Source: JALYUA01 sp038229875
Lineage (GTDB): Bacteria; Acidobacteriota; Thermoanaerobaculia; UBA5066; Gp7-AA6
Assembly (NCBI GenBank): GCA_038229875.1
Contig: JBBROA010000033.1
Span: 1-35,443 of the forward strand
DNA length: 35,443 bases
Reading direction: 5' to 3'
The notes under the pieces: generated by a model
Told to the model about the DNA's origin: nothing
What the model saw: the letters and a program-made list of their open reading frames with translations, nothing else
The model's database searches: none
In this document: one piece after another, positions 7,659 through 15,377 of the stretch
Position numbering within the stretch: position 1 is the stretch's first letter
How the letters are laid out: each line of letters begins with the position of its first letter
Translations under genes and position numbers: made by a program

Positions 7659-9430
7659 GCCCCGGCGCGCGGCGTCCGCGGCGCCGCGAAGACGAGTCCC
7701 CAGTCGCGCCCCCACGCGTCCCGCACCCGCTCGACGACCTTCTCGCCGGCGTGCGCCGCGGAGCGCGGACCCGCGACTCGGAACGCACGCGCCTTCTCCG
7801 TCATGGCGGCCGGAGGCGGAGGCGGAGGCGGAACCAGGTCGGCATCGAGACGGTACTTCCGCACGGCTTCGACCGTGATCGGGGAGTGCTCGCTTCCGGC
7901 CTCGATGGCCACACGCCCGAAGGACTCCCAGCGCGCGGCCGCTCGGCCGAGCAGCGTGTCCTGCCCGTGAAACGAGTCGAACGTGTCGCGCCGCGCCGGC
8001 CATTCGACGAGCGCGTCGCGGGCGCCGAGCGCGCCCGAGACCGCCAGAGCGCCGACGGCCGCGATCGCGATCGCGCGGCGCGCCGCCGGCTTCCGGCGCG
8101 AAGCGATCAACAGAATTCCGGAGGCCGCCGCGATCGCCGCGACGTCGGCGAGATAGCCGAAGCGGTACCCGTTCGGAATCCCGGCCTGCCCTCCGACGAC
8201 CGACGCCGCCAGAGCCGCCACCCCGTGGCTCGCGAAAAACGCGGAAGGATCCTCTCCGGGATGCGCAAGCGCGCGCGCGGCCGCCACGCCGACGGGCACG
8301 ACGAGCAGCCATCCGAGCCACCGGTATCCGGTAAAGGGATCCGCGCGATACCAGGGGGCGGAAAGCGAGTCCGAGGCGGCCCCGAAGAGAGGCATCGGAG
8401 AGCGCGCCCGCCGCATTTCCCGCACGACGTTGTGGTCGGAGGCGCGCGCGAAGTAAGGGGCGACGCGCCCTTCCTTCCAGAGAAAGATCGGCAGCGTGCA
8501 GAGCACGAAGGCCGCTGCGAACGCGACCGGCAGGCGGGCGAGTGGCCTCACACGTCCACCTTCGCCCTCGCCCGGAAGAGGCCACAGTGCGAAGAGCACC
8601 AGCGCGGCGGCGCCGACCCAGGCGGCCAGGTACACGTGCGCGGCGACGCCGGCGACCGCGCCGCCGGCGGCCGCGAGGCCGGCGCTGCGCCGCCGCCTCG
8701 CCAGCACGAGCAGGAGGGCGGCCACGTCCACCATCGGAGCGAGCACGACGCCGTTCCAGCCCCAGCGGGAGTTCACGAGGTTCCATCTCAGAGTCGCGAG
8801 CACGATCGCGGCGAGCGCGGCGCCGCCGGAGGGCAGGAGCTCGCGCGCCAAGAGATACACCGCGGCAATGGAGCACACCCCCGCCGCGGCGGCGAGGAAC
8901 CTCACGCCGAAAATGGTCGTCCCGAATTTTGCGAGCGCGGCCCGGTAGCCTTCGAGGTAGAGGACTCCGACGCTGCCGTACGGTTTTTCGACACCGTAGG
9001 GCGCGGGCCGGATCGCATTGGCGAAATCGGCGGGCCGGCCCCGGAGCTCGAGCGCCGGAGAGATCAGCGAGAGGTCGTCGATCCAGAGAGAGGGGGGCAG
9101 CCGCTCGAGCGATGCGAATCGAAGGAGCGCTCCGAGGAAGAGCGCGGCGATCGAGAGGCCGGCGAGCGAGCGGCGCGAGAGCGCGAGCGGCTCCGCGGCG
9201 CCGGAGGGCACCCGGTCGCGTTTCGCCCACACCCAGAACGCGCCCGCGGCGGCTCCCGCGGCGGCGGCCGATCCCGCGACCGCGAGAAGCCCGAGGAGGA
9301 GCCGCGGCGCGGCCCACGAGGGATCGGGGTCGAGGAGGGGCAGGGGACGAAACGCGCGGACGAGGTTGACCGCCGCGACGAAGCCGAAGAGAGCCCCGAC
9401 GAGAAAAGCGGCCGGGCCGGGCCGCCTCAC
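7655..9430 (-). CDS. GT-C-like integral membrane glycosyltransferase, first of a tandem pair
   Basis: This 591-residue multi-spanning membrane protein starts at GTG 9430, 22 bases after the FHA gene stops. LWIDDLSL (Asp118-Asp119) sits in the first long loop, as expected for the acidic catalytic pair of GT-C enzymes. AIRPAPYGV, PYGSVGVLYLEGYRA and FGTTIFGVRFL follow. The tail after the last membrane segments has a run of eight prolines and a small mixed domain. The whole protein aligns by eye with the next gene downstream over its full length. PMT/GT39-like proteins work at the outer face of the inner membrane and add sugars from a polyprenyl-phosphate donor to proteins, lipids or polymers. 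Function is inferred from topology and the acidic motif. Confidence 0.75.
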   Translation of the reverse strand: MRRPGPAAFLVGALFGFVAAVNLVRAFRPLPLLDPDPSWAAPRLLLGLLAVAGSAAAAGAAAGAFWVWAKRDRVPSGAAEPLALSRRSLAGLSIAALFLGALLRFASLERLPPSLWIDDLSLISPALELRGRPADFANAIRPAPYGVEKPYGSVGVLYLEGYRAALAKFGTTIFGVRFLAAAAGVCSIAAVYLLARELLPSGGAALAAIVLATLRWNLVNSRWGWNGVVLAPMVDVAALLLVLARRRRSAGLAAAGGAVAGVAAHVYLAAWVGAAALVLFALWPLPGEGEGGRVRPLARLPVAFAAAFVLCTLPIFLWKEGRVAPYFARASDHNVVREMRRARSPMPLFGAASDSLSAPWYRADPFTGYRWLGWLLVVPVGVAAARALAHPGEDPSAFFASHGVAALAASVVGGQAGIPNGYRFGYLADVAAIAAASGILLIASRRKPAARRAIAIAAVGALAVSGALGARDALVEWPARRDTFDSFHGQDTLLGRAAARWESFGRVAIEAGSEHSPITVEAVRKYRLDADLVPPPPPPPAAMTEKARAFRVAGPRSAAHAGEKVVERVRDAWGRDWGLVFAAPRTPRAGA

Positions 9431-9452
9431 GCGGACATCGCCGCGGGGCGGG

Positions 9453-9977
9453 TCACTTCTCGAAAAAGAGGAACAGGTTCACGGCCGTAGGGCCGAGCGA
9501 AAAGAAATCCCCGGAACGAAGGGTGGCAGCGCAATCCTCCTCGGTCGTTCCCCCGAGGTCGTCTGGAACCGGGATCGCCTCGCCGTTCAGGTACGTCCCG
9601 CACGTCGAGCGCATGTCGACGAGCCGGTACTGCGGCGCGGACGAGACCCGGCGGCGGAACAGCTTCGCGTGGATGCGCGAGACCTCCGCGTTCAAGAACG
9701 CGTCGGGTGACGAGACCCGGAACCCGGAAACGGGCATTCCGACCCCGATGAACTCGGGGACCTCGCGTCCGATCAGGAGCTCCTCGAAGTCGAGCTTCAC
9801 CAGGCCCGCGTTGTACGGACCGAGGCCGAGCAGGTAGTGCCCCTCCGGCAGCCGAAGAAGCGTTTTCTCCAGTCGAGAGGACATCCCCGCCATCCCGTTG
9901 TCCACGAAAGACATCACGTCGCGCTGGCGCGATTCCAGCGCTTCCCGGCAGATGGCGGAGTAGAGGTCGTCTTTCAT
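9453..9977 (-). CDS. FHA-domain protein
   Basis: The 174-residue product has a helical N-terminal 65 residues and a C-terminal forkhead-associated domain. FHA signatures are visible in order: LLIGRE (Arg71), VSRIHAKL (Ser100, Arg101, His103), YRLVDMRSTCGTYLNG and LRSGDFFSLGP. The usual STNGT is STCGT here, while the other phosphothreonine-contact positions look intact. FHA domains bind phosphothreonine peptides and commonly act with Ser/Thr kinases. No kinase gene is in the window. There is no signal peptide, so the protein is cytosolic. It is first in a minus-strand set with the two GT-C genes, which suggests phospho-dependent control of envelope glycan work, but that is only a positional argument. 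Confidence 0.85.
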   Translation of the reverse strand: MKDDLYSAICREALESRQRDVMSFVDNGMAGMSSRLEKTLLRLPEGHYLLGLGPYNAGLVKLDFEELLIGREVPEFIGVGMPVSGFRVSSPDAFLNAEVSRIHAKLFRRRVSSAPQYRLVDMRSTCGTYLNGEAIPVPDDLGGTTEEDCAATLRSGDFFSLGPTAVNLFLFFEK

Positions 9978-10162
9978 GACGCGCCGGAAAACAGCAAAAG
10001 CCGCGCCGGATGGGACGCGCGAGCAGAGCGCTCGGGGGCTGCGGTACGAGGCAGAAGCCTCACGGGGTCATTGTCGCACAGGAGGAGGGTTCACGGTTGC
10101 GGTGGAGCGTTGAGGGTTCGGCGTCGAGCCATCCAGCGCCCCTCTGGCCCCTCACGCCACCG

Positions 10163-12211
10163 TCAGTTGACCGGACCTTCGGTCGTCGCCCGGGGACCCT
10201 GTTCCTCCTCCGGCACGTTCTCCATTTCAATCGTCCAGCGCTCGTAGACTTCCGGCGGCAGCTCGGTCAGGAATCGGGACGGCTCGAGGATGACGTCGAC
10301 GCCGTAGCGGTCGCGCGCCAGCATCGGATACACCAGGTCGACTTCGTTCTTCGCCCGGGTGACCGCGACGTAGAAGAGACGCCGTTCCTCTTCGAGACCC
10401 GCTTCGGTGTTCGCGGACCGGTAGCTCGGGAAGCGGCCCTCGGAGAGGCCCATCAAGACGACGCGGCTCCATTCGAGCCCCTTCGCCTGGTGGATCGACG
10501 AGAGCACCACGCGATCGTCGTCCGGCTCGCCGGCGACGACGTCCTCGCCCGAGAGCTCGTTGAAGAGCGTGACCTCTTCGAGGAACGCGGGCAGAGACTC
10601 GTAGGACTGCGCGAACTGGGCGAACTGCTCGAGGTCGTCCAGACGCGCGTCGCCGTTCGGGAATTTCGCGCGCGCGAAGTCGCGGTAAACGCCGTCGACG
10701 ACCGCGCGGATCGCCTCTCCCGGAGAGGTACGGAGAGAGGGCGATTCCAGGCGCTCGAGCAGGGAGCGGAACGGCTGCAGCGCGGCAACGGCGCCGCGCG
10801 GCAGCTCGATCCCTCCGGTTCCTCCACGCTCGCGAAAGGACGCGAGGGGGTCGGGACGGCTGCCGATCGCCTCCCACACGGCCGAAGCCGCGCGCTCGCC
10901 GACGCGCGGGAAGATCTTGAGCGCGCGCTTCCAGGAGAGCTCGTCCTTCGGGTTCACGACGATTCTCAGAAACGCGAGAACGTCCTTGACGTGCCGCTGC
11001 TCGAAGAAGCGCATCCCGGAACGGATCTCGTAGGGGATCCCCCGGCGCGTCAGCTCGATCTGGAGCTCGAGCGCCTGGTAGTGCGCGCGGTACAGCACCG
11101 CGAGCTCGGACAGCCTGTCTCCCTCGTCGTGCCATTCGAGGAGGCGCTGCGCGACGAACCGGGCCTGGTCGGGGATGTCGGGCAGGGCGATGACGCCGGG
11201 GAGCACTCCGCCCTCGCGCACCGCGCGGAGGTCCTTCGGGAACTGCCGCACGTTCCGAGCGATCGACGCGTTGGCGAGCGCGAGGATCTGAGCCGTCGAG
11301 CGGTAGTTCGTCGTGAGCCGGAACGTCTTCGCGTCGGGATACCGATCCGGAAATCCGAGAATGTTCTCGAAGGATGCGCCGCGGAAAGAATAGATGGCCT
11401 GCGCGTCGTCGCCGACGACCGTCACGTTGCGCCGCACGCGGGCCATTCCGTCGACCAGGTCTCCCTGGAGGCGGTTCGTGTCCTGGTACTCGTCGACGAG
11501 AACGTGGTCGTACGACGCCGCGATCTGGGCCGCCGTCTCGGGACTCTCGTCGAGCAGCCTCTTCCAGAGAAGGAGCAAGTCATCGTAGTCGCACGCGTTG
11601 CCGAGGCGCTTGCGCTCGCGGTATCGCTGGAAGACTCCTGCGATCTCGCACTCGAGTGCGGAGAAATGGGGAGTGCGTTCCGCGAGCACCTCCGCGAACG
11701 GACGGCCCGTATTGATCGTGTTCGAGTACAGGTCGAGCAGCACGTCGCCCTTGGGAAAGCGCCGTTCGACGACCGGAATACCACGGTCGGAGGTGGATGC
11801 CTCGAGGAGCTCGCGGGCGTCTTCGGGGTCGAGGATGGTGAAGTTCGGCGCGAGGCCGAGGCGCACGCCGAACCTGCGGAGCAGACGGTTTCCGACGGAG
11901 TGAAACGTTCCGCCGAGGAGACGCTTCGTGTCGACCGCGACCAAGGCCTCGACCCGGCGCAGCATCTCCCGGGACGCCCGGTTCGTGAACGTCAGCAGGA
12001 CGATCCGGGAGGGATCCGTTCCGGATTCGATCAGGCGCGACACCCGGTAAACGAGGGTCCGTGTCTTTCCCGAGCCGGCCCCCGCAATGACCAGGAGCGG
12101 ACCCCCACCCGCGACGACCACTTCCCTCTGTTCTTCGTTCAACTCGCGGTCGTAGTCGACCCGGTAGTTCCGGACCGGAACGGGCTTTTTGAGGACGTAC
12201 TTGCGTTCCAC
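10163..12211 (-). CDS. UvrD/PcrA-type superfamily 1 DNA helicase
   Basis: The product (682 residues from GTG 12211) carries the SF1A 3'-5' helicase motifs in order: Q motif LNEEQREVV, Walker A AGAGSGKT, motif Ia TFTNRAS, motif II VDEYQDTN, motif III GDDAQAIYSFRGA, motif IV TNYRST, motif V SSIHQAKGLEW and motif VI RRLFYVAVTRAK. Proteins of this class unwind DNA in repair and remove stalled replication proteins. Two earlier starts (12301 and 12274) would add a basic tail with no family likeness. I prefer 12211 because relatives begin with a short YVLK-like stretch just before the RVDY segment, as happens here after VERK. It is a single gene, divergent from the CpxP-like operon. Whether it is the main UvrD or a paralogue cannot be told from here. 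Confidence 0.9.
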   Translation of the reverse strand: MERKYVLKKPVPVRNYRVDYDRELNEEQREVVVAGGGPLLVIAGAGSGKTRTLVYRVSRLIESGTDPSRIVLLTFTNRASREMLRRVEALVAVDTKRLLGGTFHSVGNRLLRRFGVRLGLAPNFTILDPEDARELLEASTSDRGIPVVERRFPKGDVLLDLYSNTINTGRPFAEVLAERTPHFSALECEIAGVFQRYRERKRLGNACDYDDLLLLWKRLLDESPETAAQIAASYDHVLVDEYQDTNRLQGDLVDGMARVRRNVTVVGDDAQAIYSFRGASFENILGFPDRYPDAKTFRLTTNYRSTAQILALANASIARNVRQFPKDLRAVREGGVLPGVIALPDIPDQARFVAQRLLEWHDEGDRLSELAVLYRAHYQALELQIELTRRGIPYEIRSGMRFFEQRHVKDVLAFLRIVVNPKDELSWKRALKIFPRVGERAASAVWEAIGSRPDPLASFRERGGTGGIELPRGAVAALQPFRSLLERLESPSLRTSPGEAIRAVVDGVYRDFARAKFPNGDARLDDLEQFAQFAQSYESLPAFLEEVTLFNELSGEDVVAGEPDDDRVVLSSIHQAKGLEWSRVVLMGLSEGRFPSYRSANTEAGLEEERRLFYVAVTRAKNEVDLVYPMLARDRYGVDVILEPSRFLTELPPEVYERWTIEMENVPEEEQGPRATTEGPVN

Positions 12212-12318
12212 CGGGCGAGTGTATTCCCGCGGAACGGACAGTGAGTGTCGCACCGGGAGGGGTGCGGGCCGCATGGCGTCCGCGCGACGGCCGGTAATCA
12301 TTTCGGCTCTGTCCGCGT

Positions 12319-12324
12319 TCTAAT
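12319..12324 (+). promoter_or_regulatory. Possible -10 element before the CpxP-like/ECF operon
   Basis: TCTAAT matches five of six bases of the sigma-70 -10 consensus and lies 46 bases before the ATG at 12371. No convincing -35 is found at the right distance. The GGTAATC at 12293-12299 could instead be part of an ECF-type -35, which would suit an autoregulated sigma operon. Both readings are weak. Confidence 0.3.
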
Positions 12325-12370
12325 GGGCGGGCCTGGCACGGATGCCGGGGTCCTCAAGGAGACCGAATCC

Positions 12371-12871
12371 ATGAGCATTCAACAGTTTCGAAGGTCGATC
12401 GTGATCCTCGCGGGGGTCGCGGCCCTCTCGGTGGCGGGTCTGTTCGCCGGACGGCTTTCCGCCGACGCCTTCCCCCACCATGGCCGGGAAGGCGGAGTTC
12501 CGCGGATGTTCGCGCGGATGGTCCGCTTCCTCGACCTGACCGCCGACCAGCAGGCGCAGATCAAGACGGTTCTGAAAACCCACGCGGCCGAGATCGAGGC
12601 GCAGATGGCCGCGAAGCAGGCGGCCCGGCAGGCGCTGCGCCAGGCCGTCCTCGCAACGCCGGTAGACGAGGCAACGATCCGTCAGCGCGCCACGGACGGC
12701 GGCAAGGTGGAAGCCGATGGCGCCGTGCTCCTCGCGCGGATCCGGGCGGAAGTCGACCCGATCTTAACGCCCGATCAGCGCACGAAGGTTCAGGCGTTCG
12801 GGACCCGGGCGCGCCGCCATCGAGACAACGCCATCCAGTCCTTCGACGACTTCATCAAGAGCGGCTCGTAG
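12371..12871 (+). CDS. CpxP/Spy-like LTxxQ periplasmic protein
   Basis: The ATG at 12371 has AAGGAG 9 bases upstream, so the longer frame from 12245 is not used. The 166-residue product has an N-terminal membrane or signal segment (about residues 9-27) and a helical mature part with two LTxxQ-type motifs, LTADQ at 57 and LTPDQ at 132, as in CpxP, Spy, ZraP and CnrX. There is no clear signal peptidase site after the hydrophobic stretch, so it may stay anchored in the membrane, as the CnrX sensor does. HH at 36-37 and His71 could bind metal, but that is a guess. Family members are periplasmic chaperones or stress/metal sensors. The ECF sigma gene starts 4 bases after the stop, so the three genes form one transcript. 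Confidence 0.8.
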   Translation: MSIQQFRRSIVILAGVAALSVAGLFAGRLSADAFPHHGREGGVPRMFARMVRFLDLTADQQAQIKTVLKTHAAEIEAQMAAKQAARQALRQAVLATPVDEATIRQRATDGGKVEADGAVLLARIRAEVDPILTPDQRTKVQAFGTRARRHRDNAIQSFDDFIKSGS

Positions 12872-12875
12872 GCTC

Positions 12876-13448
12876 TTGAGCGCCCGCGTCCCGGCGTCTC
12901 CGGCTCCGTCTCCATCCGCGATTGCCCGCCGGGCCGATGAAGCGGCCCTGGTCGACCGGGCGCGGCTCGGAGATGAGGACGCGTTCGCCGAGCTGATCCG
13001 GCTCGGCGCCCCCGCGGCCCTGGGCGCGGCGCGCCGGATCACGCGCGACGCCGCGCTGGCACAGGACGCGGTCCAGGAGGCTTTTCTCCGCGCGTACCGG
13101 GCGCTCGGCGATTATCGCCAGGAGTCGTCGTTCGTCGCGTGGGTGCGGAAGATCGCCGTCCGCACCGCGATCGACCTGGTGCGCCGGCGCCGGCCGGAGG
13201 ACCCGTTGCCCGAGGGCTCGCTCGCCGGGGCGTCCGAAGAAAAGCGCCAGGAAGACGCGGACCTGCTTCGCGTCGCGCTCTCGACGCTCTCGGTGCTCGA
13301 CCGCGAGATTCTTCTGGCGCGCGAAGTCGAGGGAGCGGGCGACGCCGAAGTCGCGCGGAGATTCGAGATGACGGTGACCGGGGTCCGGGTCAGGATGCAC
13401 CGGGCGCGCAAGAAGCTCCGCGCCCGCTTTCTGGAGGGAATTTCATGA
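12876..13448 (+). CDS. ECF (sigma-24-type) RNA polymerase sigma factor
   Basis: The 190-residue product has the two-domain layout of ECF sigma factors. Region 2 (about residues 24-92) shows DEDAFAELI, DAVQEAFLRAYRAL and SSFVAWVRKIAVRTAIDLVRRR. Region 4 (about 130-183) shows LSVLDREILLAREVEG, then a helix-turn-helix ending GVRVRMHRARKKLR. The only usable start near the N-terminus is TTG 12876, with a weak ribosome binding site; it lies 4 bases after the upstream stop, so translation is probably coupled. The stop overlaps the anti-sigma start (ATGA). ECF factors direct RNA polymerase to stress regulons when the partner anti-sigma lets go. The neighbours suggest an envelope or metal stress signal; the regulon is unknown. 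Confidence 0.93.
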   Translation: MSARVPASPAPSPSAIARRADEAALVDRARLGDEDAFAELIRLGAPAALGAARRITRDAALAQDAVQEAFLRAYRALGDYRQESSFVAWVRKIAVRTAIDLVRRRRPEDPLPEGSLAGASEEKRQEDADLLRVALSTLSVLDREILLAREVEGAGDAEVARRFEMTVTGVRVRMHRARKKLRARFLEGIS

Positions 13449-13831
13449 ACGAACTCACGGACTGTTCCGGCGTGGGGAAGGCTCTCCACGAGGGGAAACT
13501 GACGCCGCGGCAAGAGTCGCATCTCTTCCTCTGCCGGTCGTGCCGCGGGGAGGCGAGGCTGGCCGCCGCCCTGAAGGCGACGCCTTCGCCCCGCGACCTC
13601 GAGACGGCCGTCCCGATCGACGAGAGTTTCGTGCAGGGCGTGCTGCGCCGAGTCCACCGGGACCGGGACCGGCGGGTCCGCGCGCGGCTCGGTTTCGCCG
13701 CCGCCGCGACGCTCCTGTTTTTTTTCGCGGCCGGAGTGAGCCAGAGAGAGAGCGATCCGTTCGCCGACGAGGGCGACGAGTCGTATGCGCAGGTCCTGAC
13801 GCCGGCGAGCGACTCGGTCCTGCCGGATTGA
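13445..13831 (+). CDS. Zinc-binding (ZAS-type) membrane anti-sigma factor
   Basis: The 128-residue product has the H-x3-C-x2-C motif of zinc-binding anti-sigma domains (His26, Cys30, Cys33), a single membrane segment at about 82-98 and a short acidic periplasmic tail of about 30 residues. That gives an inward-facing anti-sigma domain with an outward tail that a sensor could contact. It overlaps the ECF gene by four bases (ATGA), the normal arrangement for a sigma/anti-sigma pair and one that fixes their ratio. The membrane segment is coded across a run of eight T (13718-13725), unusual in such GC-rich DNA. The role as inhibitor of the adjacent sigma factor is inferred from motif and position. 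Confidence 0.85.
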   Translation: MNELTDCSGVGKALHEGKLTPRQESHLFLCRSCRGEARLAAALKATPSPRDLETAVPIDESFVQGVLRRVHRDRDRRVRARLGFAAAATLLFFFAAGVSQRESDPFADEGDESYAQVLTPASDSVLPD

Positions 13832-14036
13832 GGACGGGTCGAGCGCTCGCCCACGAGTGTTGAGAGTGAGCGTAACGGGTTGGAGAGTCGACCGAGCGAG
13901 GCGTCCGAAGTTACAAAATGCGCCTCCGCTGACGTAACCCTCCTCTCCCCGCTCGGACCGCTCGCCCTTCGCCCTTCGTCAACCCCCTCACCCGCCGACC
14001 CCTCACGCCCGGGGCTCAAGGAACTAGACTCCCCGG

Positions 14037-15215
14037 GTGCCCCTCAAGCTCACGACCGCCGGTGAATCGCATGGCCCCCGGCTGACCGCCGTTCTGGAAG
14101 GGATTCCGGCGGGGCTGGCGATCGACCGGACGTCCGTCGGGCTCGACCTCGCGCGCCGCCAGCACGGCTACGGGCGCGGCGGGCGCATGAAGATCGAAAA
14201 AGACGAAGCGGTGTTCGAAGGCGGCGTGCGCGGCGGCGTGACGCTCGGATCTCCCATCGCGATCGGGATCGCCAACCGCGATCATGCGACCTGGTCTAAC
14301 GTGATGGGCGCGTTCGACGTGGACCCGGAGGCCGCTCGGGAACGGCAGCTCACCCGGCCGCGTCCCGGGCATGCGGATCTCGCCGGCGGCATGAAGTTCG
14401 GAGCCCGCGATCTTCGGGACGTGCTCGAGCGCGCCTCGGCCCGCGAGTCGGCGGGTCGCGTCGCGGCAGGCGCCGTGTGCCGGCTTCTGCTGCGCGCGTG
14501 CGGAATCGAGATTGCGAGCGGGGTGCTCTCGGTTGGTTCCGTCGAAGACGCCGTTTCGCCGCGCAGCTTCGCGACGGCCGCCGCGGCGCACGACGATTCT
14601 CCGCTGCGCGCGACCGATCCTTCGCTGGAGCCGCGCATGGTCGAAGCGATCGACGCCGCGAAACGGGAGGGCGAGACCCTCGGCGGCTCGATTCTCGTCG
14701 CGGCCTCCGGTGTCCCGGCGGGGCTCGGCTCCTACGTCTCCTGGGACCGGAAGCTCGACGGCCGCATCGCGCAGGCGCTGCTTTCGGTTCCCGCCGTCAA
14801 AGCGATCGAATTCGGAAGCGCGATCGCGGCGTCGCGCGGGCCGGGGTCTCGTGCCCACGACGAGATCGAGCGCGGGCCCGACGGGCAGCTCCGCCGGCGC
14901 TCGAACCGAGCCGGCGGCCTCGAGGCGGGCGTCACGAACGGCGAGGAGATCGTCGCGGTCCTCTTCATGAAGCCGATCTCCACGCTCGCGCGGGGGCTCG
15001 CGTCGGTGGACCTCCTGACGGGAGAGCCCGCGCGGTCCGCCTACGAGCGCAGCGACGTCACGGCGGTGCCCGCCTGCGGCGTGATCGCCGAGGCGATGCT
15101 CGCGTTCGTTCTCGCGGACGCGCTGCTCGAGGTCACGGGCGGAGACCGGATGCAAGACGTGCTGGAACGCCTCTCGCGCCACCGCGAGCGAACCGCCGCC
15201 TACGGAAGCGCGTAA
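14037..15215 (+). CDS. aroC: Chorismate synthase
   Basis: Chorismate synthase converts 5-enolpyruvylshikimate-3-phosphate to chorismate, the last shared step of aromatic amino acid synthesis, using reduced FMN without net redox change. The 392-residue product shows family signatures along its length: GESHGP near the start, RRQHGYGRGGRM, RPRPGHADLAG, VLERASARESAGRVAAG and, near the end, NRAGGLEAGVTNGE. Length is normal. It starts at GTG 14037, with an AAGGA some 14 bases upstream, rather far. It stands alone on the plus strand, converging on the M23-like gene. The pathway's first enzyme, aroF, lies about 13 kb away on the other strand. Confidence 0.97.
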   Translation: MPLKLTTAGESHGPRLTAVLEGIPAGLAIDRTSVGLDLARRQHGYGRGGRMKIEKDEAVFEGGVRGGVTLGSPIAIGIANRDHATWSNVMGAFDVDPEAARERQLTRPRPGHADLAGGMKFGARDLRDVLERASARESAGRVAAGAVCRLLLRACGIEIASGVLSVGSVEDAVSPRSFATAAAAHDDSPLRATDPSLEPRMVEAIDAAKREGETLGGSILVAASGVPAGLGSYVSWDRKLDGRIAQALLSVPAVKAIEFGSAIAASRGPGSRAHDEIERGPDGQLRRRSNRAGGLEAGVTNGEEIVAVLFMKPISTLARGLASVDLLTGEPARSAYERSDVTAVPACGVIAEAMLAFVLADALLEVTGGDRMQDVLERLSRHRERTAAYGSA

Positions 15216-15377
15216 CTCTCGAGCCTGAAAGGCGAAGCGCGAAGCGGGAGGGGAGACAGGCAGAGACGTCGTCCCAGGCCGCTGCCTAGTTGACCGCGGA
15301 GTACCGCGGCCGTCTCGCTCCCGATGGTCGCTCGGCTCGCCCTTCGCCTTTGGCCTTCTTCTTCCGGCTCGTGAGTC

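Noticed and set aside
6108..7970. Long plus-strand frames opposite the GT-C genes (also 7583-9490, 10010-12244 and 19586-21211)
   Set aside because: They are antisense to well-supported genes, rich in Arg, Gly and Glu, with no domain signs.
5913..9317. A single 1134-residue minus-strand frame across both GT-C genes
   Set aside because: Only the part from ATG 7658 encodes a membrane protein. The rest is Arg/Gly/Ala-rich and overlaps the other GT-C gene out of frame, as expected of GC-rich shadow frames.
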